Source: Anaerohalosphaeraceae bacterium
GTDB taxonomy: Bacteria; Planctomycetota; Phycisphaerae; Sedimentisphaerales; Anaerohalosphaeraceae
NCBI GenBank assembly: GCA_035378985.1
Contig: DAOSUR010000019.1
Span: forward strand, 1 to 46,965
Direction: 5' to 3'
Length of the DNA: 46,965 nt
Positions 17,586 to 24,501 of this stretch are shown here, one piece after another. How positions within the stretch are numbered: position 1 is the stretch's first letter; each line of letters begins with the position of its first letter. The notes beneath the pieces are model-generated. The model searched no databases, was not told the DNA's origin, and worked only from the letters and a program-made list of their open reading frames with translations. The position numbers and the translations under genes were made by a program.

Positions 17586-18124
17586 TGGACAGCGGATTGC
17601 TCCTCATCTAAATCCACACGATCCAGCAGAAGGGTCGTCAGCTCGCCGGAGGTTACTTTGACCCGTCCGGTGATCTGATGGATGGTGACAGCGGCCTGAT
17701 TTTTTCCGTCTGACAATTGGATGACAGCGGTTTTGGCGGAACCATTCGGCTGAAATTCGATTTCAAGGGCATCGGTCGGCTCGTCGCTGAGAATTAGGAT
17801 TTGTTCGAACGAAACGGAGCTGGGCAGCTGGACGGTTTTTATCGGGGCTGATGCGGAGGGATTTTCCTGCGATTCAGAGGGCAGCATGGAGACTTTTTTG
17901 TTTTCGCGGTCAAGAGTGAGCCGGCAGGGCTGTCCGGACTGGACGGCCTGGATGCGGGCGGCTTTGGCGGTTAAGGCAATCTCCTGGGCCGCCTGAAGAA
18001 GTCTGGTTTTGGACTGGTTGCGGAGCATCAGGGCGGTGCTTGCCAGGGCTGCAGCGGCGATGACCGCCGCGACGGCCAGCAGCTCAATCAGGGTAAAACC
18101 ATTTTGTTGAAGCGTTTTTTTCAT
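17582..18124 (-). CDS. gspH: GspH-like minor pseudopilin
   Basis: A 180-aa prepilin with leader MKKTLQQNG, cleaved before FTLIELLAVAAVIAAAALAS, Glu at mature position 5, followed by the AKAARIQAVQSGQPCRLTLD helix-strand pattern typical of GspH/FimT. It lies directly after gspG (3 nt between stop and start) and overlaps gspI by 4 nt. GspH links the pseudopilus shaft to the tip complex. Confidence 0.88.
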   Translation of the reverse strand: MKKTLQQNGFTLIELLAVAAVIAAAALASTALMLRNQSKTRLLQAAQEIALTAKAARIQAVQSGQPCRLTLDRENKKVSMLPSESQENPSASAPIKTVQLPSSVSFEQILILSDEPTDALEIEFQPNGSAKTAVIQLSDGKNQAAVTIHQITGRVKVTSGELTTLLLDRVDLDEEQSAVQ

Positions 18125-18127
18125 TAT

Positions 18128-18547
18128 TTAGTCATTGACAATATCTGCATTCTCGCCTTCTCCGCCTTCCACACCGTCGGCACCGAGGGAGATAAGGTCG
18201 TAGCTGCCGACGTTAATGGTGCCCGGTTCGATGTAGAGATAAGGACGTCCCCATGGGTCGAGGATTTCGGACTGTTTGAGGTAAGGGCCGGCCCATTTGT
18301 CTTCCACATCCCGCGGGGCGGTCAGAAGGGCTTCGAGTCCTTCGCTGCCGGCAGGCAGGCGTCCGCAGTCATACTGAAACTGGGCGATGGCCTGTTCGAT
18401 GATGGCCATTTTGCCCCGGGCAATGTCCTGTTTGGCTTTGCCCAGTCCCCGAAAGGCCCGCGGAACGACAAAAACCGCCAGCAGGGCGATAATCATCGCC
18501 ACAGCCAGCAGTTCAATGATGGTAAATCCTTTTTGTTTTCGCTTCAT
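18128..18547 (-). CDS. gspG: Major pseudopilin GspG
   Basis: The major subunit of the pseudopilus. I chose the ATG at 18547, preceded by AAGGAAAGGA, which gives the usual short leader MKRKQKG before FTIIELLAVAMIIALLAVFVVP (139 aa). An ATG at 18574, nine codons upstream, has no ribosome site. Features diagnostic of GspG are Glu at mature position 5, the LPAGSEGLEALLTAP segment, DPWGRPYLYIEPG, and the calcium-loop end YDLISLGADGVEGGEGENADI. It follows gspF and precedes the four minor pseudopilins, the canonical T2SS order. Confidence 0.95.
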   Translation of the reverse strand: MKRKQKGFTIIELLAVAMIIALLAVFVVPRAFRGLGKAKQDIARGKMAIIEQAIAQFQYDCGRLPAGSEGLEALLTAPRDVEDKWAGPYLKQSEILDPWGRPYLYIEPGTINVGSYDLISLGADGVEGGEGENADIVND

Positions 18548-18576
18548 TTTTTTGGGTTCCTTTCCTTGTTTCATCG

Positions 18577-19815
18577 CTAACGGCTGAAGACGCTTAAATC
18601 CATTCCAATGACGGGCAGGAGGGTGGCGGCGATCAGGAAAAAGATAACGGCAGCCAGCATCAGAATCAGCAGGGCCGGCACGAGCGACATATACCGCTGC
18701 AGGGTGGAATCGGCCTGTTCGTCGAAGGTATCGGCGGCCTGCAGGAGCATTTCATCGAGCTTGCCGGTTTGTTCACCGATGGAAACGATTTGAACCAGCA
18801 GAGGGTCAAACAGACCGGATTGCCCCAACGGTCGTGCCAGGTCGCTGCCCGCTTTGACCTCCTCACAGACATGGTCGATTTGCCGGGCAAGCACCTCGTT
18901 GCCGAGGGTATCGCGGACGACGCGAAGGGCTTCGAGGATGGGGATGCCGCATTTGGTCAGGGAGCCGAGGGTCCGGGCGAAACGGCCGACGGAAAGGGTT
19001 CGGAGAACCGGTCCCAGCAGCGGAACCCGCAGTTTGAAGGCATCCCATTGAAGCAGGCCTTCGTCTGTGCGTTTCCAGCGGAGGAAGGCATAAAGAGCCG
19101 CGGTCAGTCCGGCAGCCAGAAGCCAGCCGTAATAGAGCAGAAAATGGCTGGTGCCCATCAGGATTCGCGTCGGCAGGGGCAGCGCAGACGGTTCCGTGCC
19201 CAGGGCTTCAATCAGCTGGGGAAGAATCCAGACCAGGATCACAATGATGGAAATCAGTCCGACCGTCAGGACAAAAATCGGATAGGCCGAGGCGTTTTTG
19301 AAGCTGGACTGGATTTTGTGTTCACGGGACAGCAGCCGGACCAGCTGCTGCATGGTGTCTTCGAGGATGCCGCCGGTTTCGCCGACCTGGACCATCGAAC
19401 GGTACAAGGCGGGAAAAACAGCAGGGTATTCGGCCATGGCTTCGGACAAGGAGCGTCCGGAACGGACGGCCTGAGCCAGCTGTTCGAGAATCCGCCGGAT
19501 GGGCAGTTTGTTTTGCTGCTGGGCGACAATTTCGAGGGTCTGGAGAATCGGCAGTCCGGCCCGCAGCGCCGTGGTGATTTGTTCAGTGACCAGAAGAATA
19601 TCTCGGCTGCTGATTCGGTTTGAGACAAAAAGGGGCTGTGTTTCCTGCAGGGGGGCCGCCTGAGGGGCTGCGCCCGGCACGGCTTCCTGGATTTCGAGGG
19701 CAAACTGTCCCTTCTGGGCCAGCAGGGAGATTGCACTCTTTCTATCCACGGCTTCAATGATGCCGGCGGCGGGTGTGCCTTCCTTTGAAACTGCCTTGTA
19801 CGAAAACCGAATCAT
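18577..19815 (-). CDS. gspF: Inner-membrane platform protein GspF
   Basis: A 412-aa polytopic protein of the GspF/PilC family, the membrane core that the GspE motor turns or flexes. An N-terminal domain with IRFSYKAVSKEGTPAAGIIEA is followed by two homologous four-helix cytoplasmic T2SSF domains and three membrane helices, near 167-190 (YPIFVLTVGLISIIVILVW), 215-240 and 380-400 (LVPALLILMLAAVIFFLIA). GLPILQTLEI and GIPILEAL mark the domain repeats. The start is 8 nt after AGGA, 18 bp past the gspE stop. Confidence 0.95.
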   Translation of the reverse strand: MIRFSYKAVSKEGTPAAGIIEAVDRKSAISLLAQKGQFALEIQEAVPGAAPQAAPLQETQPLFVSNRISSRDILLVTEQITTALRAGLPILQTLEIVAQQQNKLPIRRILEQLAQAVRSGRSLSEAMAEYPAVFPALYRSMVQVGETGGILEDTMQQLVRLLSREHKIQSSFKNASAYPIFVLTVGLISIIVILVWILPQLIEALGTEPSALPLPTRILMGTSHFLLYYGWLLAAGLTAALYAFLRWKRTDEGLLQWDAFKLRVPLLGPVLRTLSVGRFARTLGSLTKCGIPILEALRVVRDTLGNEVLARQIDHVCEEVKAGSDLARPLGQSGLFDPLLVQIVSIGEQTGKLDEMLLQAADTFDEQADSTLQRYMSLVPALLILMLAAVIFFLIAATLLPVIGMDLSVFSR

Positions 19816-19833
19816 CCGAAGATTCCTGTTTTT

Positions 19834-21576
19834 TTATGAAGTTTCGACAGGGGCGGTACCGCTGCTTTCGGCGCGGTCTTCTTCTTCCATTCCCTGTGTG
19901 ACGCGCAAAACCTCTTCCGGAGTTGTGATGCCCTTGAGGATTTTCTGGATTCCGTCGTGACGCATGGACGTATGGTCCTCGGGTGCGGCTTGGAGGATTT
20001 GGTCGGTTGTGGGCCGCTGGGCGATGAGTTTTCGCAGAGGTTCCGTGATGCGCAGCAGTTCAAAGATTCCGATTCGGCCCTTCATTCCGGTCTGGCTGCA
20101 CTCTTCACAGCCGCGTCCGTGGTAAAGAACGGCATCAGGCCCGATGGAGATGGAGTTGGTGAGCGTTTCGAGCAGATGCGGGTCGGGGGTGTAGCGTTCT
20201 TTGCAGAAGGGGCAAATCTTCCGCACGAGCCGCTGTGCCAAAACACCTTCAAGGGAGCTGGCCAGCAGGAAGGGTTCCACGCCCATATCAATCAGCCGGG
20301 TGACGGCTCCGGCGGCATCGTTGGTGTGAAGCGTGGAGAAGACCAAATGGCCGGTAAGGGCGGCCCGAATGGCGATGTCGGCGGTTTCGCGGTCGCGGAT
20401 TTCACCGACCATGATGATATTCGGGTCCTGGCGGAGGATATGGCGAAGCCCCCGGCTGAAAGTCAGTCCGCGGCGGGGGTTCACCGGCATCTGGATGATG
20501 CCTTCCAGCTGATATTCCACCGGGTCTTCAATCGTAATAATCTTCAGGCTCGGGTCGTAGATTTTGTTCAGGGCGGCATAGAGCGTCGTGGTTTTTCCGC
20601 TGCCGGTCGGGCCGGTCACCAGCACAATCCCGTGGGCCTTCGTCAGGCAGTGGGTGAATCCCTTGAGGGTCTCTTTGTCCATCCCGAGGTCTTCCAGCGG
20701 AATCAGGGCGGTGCTGCGGTCCAACAGACGCATGACCACGGATTCGCCGAAGATGCTGGGGACGGTGGAGACTCGGATATCGATTTTGCCGCGGGCGGTC
20801 GGAAACTCAATATGCCCATCCTGCGGGATAAACCGCTCAGCGATGTTCATATTGGCCATGATTTTGATGCGGGAAAGAATGGCCGCCTGAAGCCGTTTGG
20901 GAGAGGCGGATTTTTCAATGAGCATGCCGTCGATGCGGTATTTGATTTTGACGGAGTTTTCGAACGGCTCAATGTGAATATCGCTGGCGCGTGCCTCGAT
21001 GGCTTCGAGAATAATCAGATTGACCAGGTTCACCAGGGAGGGTTCGCGGGCCAGTTCGTGGAGTTTGGCAGGTGTCAGTTCCCCGTTGGTTTCGATTTCG
21101 GCGGCAGAGCCCTTGTCGGCGGGGGCCAGGTCTTTGAGCATCCGTGCGACGTTGCTGCCGTAATATTTCAGGATGGCCTTCTCCAGTTCCATCGGGCTGC
21201 TGTAGCAGCGGCTGATGCTGCATCCGGTAACCAGCCGAAGGTTTTGAAGGGCTTCCGTGTTGAAGGGGTCGGCCATTGCCACGGTCAGTCGGCCGTTGCT
21301 TTGTTCGAGAGGAAGAACGTTGTACTGAGTGACTATTTCCGGAGGTATTTTCTGAAGAACATCCGGTTTTATTGAGATGTCATCCAGATTCCTTTTCGGA
21401 ATGCCAACTTGTTCGACAAGGCATTCGATGAGCTGCCGGTTTGTGATGGTTCCAGATTCAAGGAGAATCTGGCCGATTTTTTTTCGAGAGCGTTTTTGAG
21501 ACTCGAGAGCGGCAGCCAGTTGTGAATCGTTTATAAGTCCTTGTTGACAAAGAATTTGGCCTATTTTTGTTCGCAC
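19834..21576 (-). CDS. gspE: Main T2SS/T4P assembly ATPase GspE with MshEN-type N-domain
   Basis: A 580-aa secretion motor. The GTG at 21576 is preferred, with AGGGA 6 nt upstream and a product beginning RTKIGQILCQQG; reading back to 21807 adds 77 residues of low-quality sequence. The N-domain holds two MshEN-like repeats (TKIGQILCQQGLINDSQL at 3-20 and RKKIGQILLESGTITNRQL at 31-49), the pattern that binds cyclic di-GMP in MshE. The core has Walker A GPTGSGKT (322-329), IEDPVEY, Walker B region NIIMVGEIRDRETA, the His box TGHLVFSTLHTND, and a zinc site CPFC...CEEC. It is the first gene of the operon. Cyclic di-GMP binding is inferred from the motif only. Confidence 0.92.
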   Translation of the reverse strand: MRTKIGQILCQQGLINDSQLAAALESQKRSRKKIGQILLESGTITNRQLIECLVEQVGIPKRNLDDISIKPDVLQKIPPEIVTQYNVLPLEQSNGRLTVAMADPFNTEALQNLRLVTGCSISRCYSSPMELEKAILKYYGSNVARMLKDLAPADKGSAAEIETNGELTPAKLHELAREPSLVNLVNLIILEAIEARASDIHIEPFENSVKIKYRIDGMLIEKSASPKRLQAAILSRIKIMANMNIAERFIPQDGHIEFPTARGKIDIRVSTVPSIFGESVVMRLLDRSTALIPLEDLGMDKETLKGFTHCLTKAHGIVLVTGPTGSGKTTTLYAALNKIYDPSLKIITIEDPVEYQLEGIIQMPVNPRRGLTFSRGLRHILRQDPNIIMVGEIRDRETADIAIRAALTGHLVFSTLHTNDAAGAVTRLIDMGVEPFLLASSLEGVLAQRLVRKICPFCKERYTPDPHLLETLTNSISIGPDAVLYHGRGCEECSQTGMKGRIGIFELLRITEPLRKLIAQRPTTDQILQAAPEDHTSMRHDGIQKILKGITTPEEVLRVTQGMEEEDRAESSGTAPVETS

Positions 21577-21746
21577 GTGTATTCCCTGCTTTTTCTCAAT
21601 TTCTGAGGCATCTTCCTTATTTATATTTATAGACTTTGATGAATAGACAAGGTTTGCTGGAGGCCCTGTCCCGGGAAGATAGACGTATGAAAAGGGGGGT
21701 TTGTTTCGAAAACTGTTTTTTTTGAACGGTTTTCGGGATGAAATTT

Positions 21747-21815
21747 TTAAGTCTTTAATATAAAAGGGCTTATAGACAAACGAATATAGCCGAGTGTCCG
21801 GGGACACTCGGCCAT
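21747..21815 (-). CDS. Possible 22-residue leader peptide ORF
   Basis: On the minus strand the strongest ribosome site seen in this cluster, GGAGGAGGTG, lies 9 nt before an ATG that opens a 22-codon ORF (MAECPRTLGYIRLSISPFIL plus Lys-Thr) ending at TAA 21747. Codons 1-9 are the arms of the palindrome. It is in a different frame from gspE. It may be a leader peptide coupling translation to hairpin folding, or a chance ORF. There is no homology information. Confidence 0.35.
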   Translation of the reverse strand: MAECPRTLGYIRLSISPFILKT

Positions 21816-21818
21816 ATT
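21783..21818 (-). promoter_or_regulatory. Long GC-rich palindrome upstream of gspE
   Basis: GCCGAGTGTCC (21789-21799) and GGACACTCGGC (21802-21812) form a perfect inverted repeat around a 2-nt centre, extended by AATAT/ATATT arms after one mismatch, about 34-36 nt in all. No T-run follows on the minus strand, so a simple terminator for the upstream gene is unlikely. It could be an mRNA leader hairpin, or an operator for a dimeric regulator. Confidence 0.6.
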
Positions 21819-21921
21819 CACAACACCTCCTCCAGTGCTAACGAACGTGTGTCTTTTCCTTGTTAACGCTCCAGTGTAGAACGTATCATAAGTTCGTTGT
21901 TTGCTTTCCTGGCCTGCAGGT

Positions 21922-22560
21922 CTATCCTGATACGCGTTTGAGTCGAAGCAGAACAGTCCCGGCAGCTAACAGACACACTGTTGTTGGTTCTGAAATCGGA
22001 TTATCCCCCGGTACCGGAAAATCCTGATCCGGGTTGTCCCCGGGAACAGGGAAGGGGTCATTTTCTTCTTCCGGCAGGTTGGGCCACGTGTAAGAAGCGT
22101 ACTCCATTTCCGGATAGTAGGTCATCATTTCCCCGCCGCCACCGACCGCCAGAGGAGTCTGAACGGCTCCCCCCTGCGGGGCGCCCGCCGGCAATGAACG
22201 GCTGACTTCGAGGGGGATTTCAAATTCGTCTCGCTCATAGACGGCGATGACGATTTTAGGGGCGTCCACACGCATTTGGGTTGCCATACTGGCCGGGTTG
22301 CTTACATCGCCGAGCCAGTAAAGGAAACGATAGCCCGGCTTGGGCATCGCCGTCAGCGTTACGGTGGCGCCGACCGCCAGTTTGTGGACGCCCAAGCCGG
22401 GGTTAACCGTTCCTGCGTGAATCGGACTTTGTTCAATCAGCACGGCATAACCGTTCTCATCCGTGTCGGCTGCGAACGCAGCGGCCGCTGCAGCCAGCAG
22501 AACCGCCAGCGCGAATCCCTTCATCCCTTGGTTGAATGCTGTTTTCCGTTTTTCGGACAT
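21922..22560 (-). CDS. Exported InlB-B-repeat-like protein with PEP-CTERM-like tail
   Basis: A 212-aa exported protein. The ATG at 22560 is 6 nt after GGGGAG and starts a signal peptide (FALAVLLAAAAAAFAADT). Residues 46-108 resemble one InlB B-repeat/Big-type module: VGATVTLTAMPKPGYRFLYWLGDVSNPASMATQMRVDAPKIVIAVYE. A Pro/Asp linker has two FPVPGDNP units. The end, ISEPTTVCLLAAGTVLLRLKR, has a PEP-like motif, a hydrophobic stretch and a basic tail, as in PEP-CTERM sorting signals, though SEP replaces PEP. It is probably a surface or extracellular-matrix protein. No exosortase is in the window. Confidence 0.7.
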   Translation of the reverse strand: MSEKRKTAFNQGMKGFALAVLLAAAAAAFAADTDENGYAVLIEQSPIHAGTVNPGLGVHKLAVGATVTLTAMPKPGYRFLYWLGDVSNPASMATQMRVDAPKIVIAVYERDEFEIPLEVSRSLPAGAPQGGAVQTPLAVGGGGEMMTYYPEMEYASYTWPNLPEEENDPFPVPGDNPDQDFPVPGDNPISEPTTVCLLAAGTVLLRLKRVSG

Positions 22561-22614
22561 TTGGGTCTCCCCAGCCGATTGTAAGTTTGGAACATTCGTT
22601 GGCATTTGTCGGGA

Positions 22615-23268
22615 TTAATGGATTTTTCGGACGGCCGCCGAGGCCAATCCGATGCTAAGAATCAGCAGAGTTGCCGGTTCAGGAATCGGATTGCCGTTGT
22701 CTTCATTGCCGGGGACGGGAATACCCTCATCCTCCGGCGGGAACAAATTATAGGTTCCGACTTGAATCGGACTGTTGCTCCGGACCAGCAGGAAAACGGA
22801 ATGTTCCCCCGCCTGGATGTTCTGGGTTTCGAACAGCCAGTTGCCCTCCGTTCGGCTGACATTGAAAAAAGCCGAGGAGGCATCCACGCCGGAGACGGTA
22901 TTGTTCGTGCCGATGTAACTGTTTGGATTGTCGGCGGGAATAGCCCCGTCGCCAATCTGTTTAATCACAAACGCGGTCAGAGCGGCATTGGAACTGCCGG
23001 AGTTGTGGAAGATTTGGTACGCATAGATGTAGCGTCCGGTTCCGGGGGCCGTTCCTGTGAATTCGCTCGGATAAGCGGAGGTGTCGTACACGGCGAATTC
23101 AATGCGTCCGCTGAGGACCTGACCGTTTCCGAGATTGACGTTGTAGTACGTTTTCCCGGAGTAATAAGAACTGTCCGGCAGGTAGGTAAGGGCTGCCTGC
23201 GCCGCCGGGCTGGCGGCAAGCATCCCTGTAAGAAAGAGCCATAAACAAGTCGTTTTGATTCGGGTCAT
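22615..23268 (-). CDS. PEP-CTERM sorting domain protein
   Basis: A 217-aa exported protein starting at ATG 23268 (AGAAGG 8 nt upstream): signal peptide about 1-26 (CLWLFLTGMLAASPAAQA), a beta-rich middle without a recognised domain (YYNVNLGNGQVLSGRIEFAVYD; YIYAYQIFHN), and the C-terminal signal IPEPATLLILSIGLASAAVRKIH. PEP-CTERM proteins are processed by exosortase and linked to exopolysaccharide or the cell surface. A VPGNEDNGNPIP linker precedes the signal, like the VPGDNP linker of the neighbour. It may be a client of the adjacent secretion system; that is inference from position. Confidence 0.8.
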   Translation of the reverse strand: MTRIKTTCLWLFLTGMLAASPAAQAALTYLPDSSYYSGKTYYNVNLGNGQVLSGRIEFAVYDTSAYPSEFTGTAPGTGRYIYAYQIFHNSGSSNAALTAFVIKQIGDGAIPADNPNSYIGTNNTVSGVDASSAFFNVSRTEGNWLFETQNIQAGEHSVFLLVRSNSPIQVGTYNLFPPEDEGIPVPGNEDNGNPIPEPATLLILSIGLASAAVRKIH

Positions 23269-23327
23269 ATCAATGACCTTCTCACTTTTAGAGTTTGGAT
23301 TGTTTCGTCGAGGATGCTGTTCATCAT

Positions 23328-23960
23328 TCATTCAGCGTTTCTCTTTCGAGAAAAACGGCTCAGCAGGCTCCCTGCAGCCAGAAGCAGTGCGGTCATCGGT
23401 TCCGGGACAATTGGCGTGAGTACCTTGCCGACCAGGAAATTGTATTGACCGGCTGTAATACCGGCTAATGAACCGTCTGCTTCAGTGGGCTTTTGGGGAC
23501 TGATGAACCAAAGCGTTGCGGAGGTGTCACCCGGCTTGAGGGGGTTCTTGAAGAACGCCTCAATGCTTTTAATTGTGCTTTCGACAGGGTCATTTGTGCT
23601 TTCGACAGGGTCATTGACCGATTCCCAGACAAAAGGAGTTTTGCCGTCTACATCCCATCCATAAGCAAGAATCTCCACGTCTGGTAATATCTCCACGGAG
23701 AAAAAGCTGAGATTGACGCATGCATCGGAGATTAGATAGGTGTAGAGATAGGTGTAGATGTAATTGCCTTGGTAGTTGTGTTCTTCGCCGGCCAGATAAA
23801 CCCGGCTGAGTACCTCGGCGGCTCCTGTGCCTGAACCCGGCACAAAGGTGTCACTTAGAGAGGCATAGAGGGTGCTTCCGTCAGTGATCCCTGCGAAAGC
23901 GATGGGTGAAACCAGCAACGCCAGAAGAACGATCCAGCATTGCCTTAGAATCGGTTTCAT
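23328..23960 (-). CDS. PEP-CTERM sorting domain protein with tandem repeat
   Basis: A 210-aa exported protein starting 5 nt after AAGGGGAG: signal peptide (CWIVLLALLVSPIAFAG), a beta-rich domain with aromatic runs (NYIYTYLYTYLIS), and the end VPEPMTALLLAAGSLLSRFSRKR, a PEP-CTERM signal. The NDPVEST unit occurs twice in tandem, matching a 21-bp DNA duplication. No catalytic motif was seen. It shares layout with the previous PEP-CTERM gene, and both are read in the direction of the secretion operon. Confidence 0.78.
   Translation of the reverse strand: MKPILRQCWIVLLALLVSPIAFAGITDGSTLYASLSDTFVPGSGTGAAEVLSRVYLAGEEHNYQGNYIYTYLYTYLISDACVNLSFFSVEILPDVEILAYGWDVDGKTPFVWESVNDPVESTNDPVESTIKSIEAFFKNPLKPGDTSATLWFISPQKPTEADGSLAGITAGQYNFLVGKVLTPIVPEPMTALLLAAGSLLSRFSRKRNAE
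23574..23615. repeat. Perfect 21-bp tandem duplication
   Basis: TGTGCTTTCGACAGGGTCATT occurs twice back to back, without a mismatch, inside the PEP-CTERM gene. It keeps the frame and duplicates seven residues, so copy number can change without disrupting the protein. Confidence 0.9.
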
Positions 23961-24501
23961 AGTGTCTCCCCTTAAAGAAAGAATTTAACACGTTCGACTG
24001 CACAGACTGCAAACTGCACACACACTTCCTGAAACACACACAAAACGCACACTGCACCACACACACACGCTATTTTTACTCGAACCCGCCGCACGCCGGC
24101 GAATTCGAGCACCACACCGTTTTGTGCGGAAAGGGTTGCACTGTTCAAAACAGGCGCAGACTCTCTCCGGCTCGTGTTTCCTCTTCCTCTAAGAAAGCGT
24201 CCTATCCTCCCCACTTCGAACGGTAAGATGTGTCCTTACATCCGCAGACAAAACCTTGTCAAAAAAAGGTGCAGGGTCAAAACACGTTCACTCGGCACTT
24301 TCAATGATCCTGCTTCTCTTTCCTCGACCTCCCCAAATTGGATGATACTGGTATTTAACCAGATTGACGGTTTGGAGTCAAGAGAAAAATTTTCAAAAAT
24401 CAAAAAAGTTTTTTCTCTTTCATATCGGCGTTTTTTTCGGACGTGCCGAGGGCGGCCCTTCGAAAAAAATGCTGATGCGGAAATGGAGCCGACAGGGCCG
24501 T
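23961..24501. other. 541-bp intergenic region with CA-rich tract
   Basis: This is the upstream region of the PEP-CTERM gene and the downstream region of the aminotransferase gene. A CA-rich stretch at about 24013-24071 contains several ACACACAC runs; on the coding sense of the PEP-CTERM mRNA it would be a GU-rich leader. A small hairpin, AGGGC/GCCCT near 24450-24465, followed on the plus strand by AAAAAAA, lies near the aminotransferase 3' end. No ORF or RNA family was recognised. Confidence 0.5.

Larger units (their letters stand above)
21577..21921 (-). other. Leader region of the secretion operon
   Basis: 345 bp between the upstream exported-protein gene and the chosen gspE start. It contains two copies of CTCCAGTG (21830-21837 and 21869-21876), a very strong ribosome site GGAGGAGGTG, a 22-codon ORF and a long palindrome, both listed separately. 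A clear -35/-10 pair was not found. The stretch 21590-21745 is AT-rich and shows no further feature. Confidence 0.5.

Noticed and set aside
19957..21375. 472-codon plus-strand open frame opposite gspE
   Set aside because: The composition is Gly/Asp/Phe/Val-rich, as expected for the complement of a helical protein, and it has no motif.
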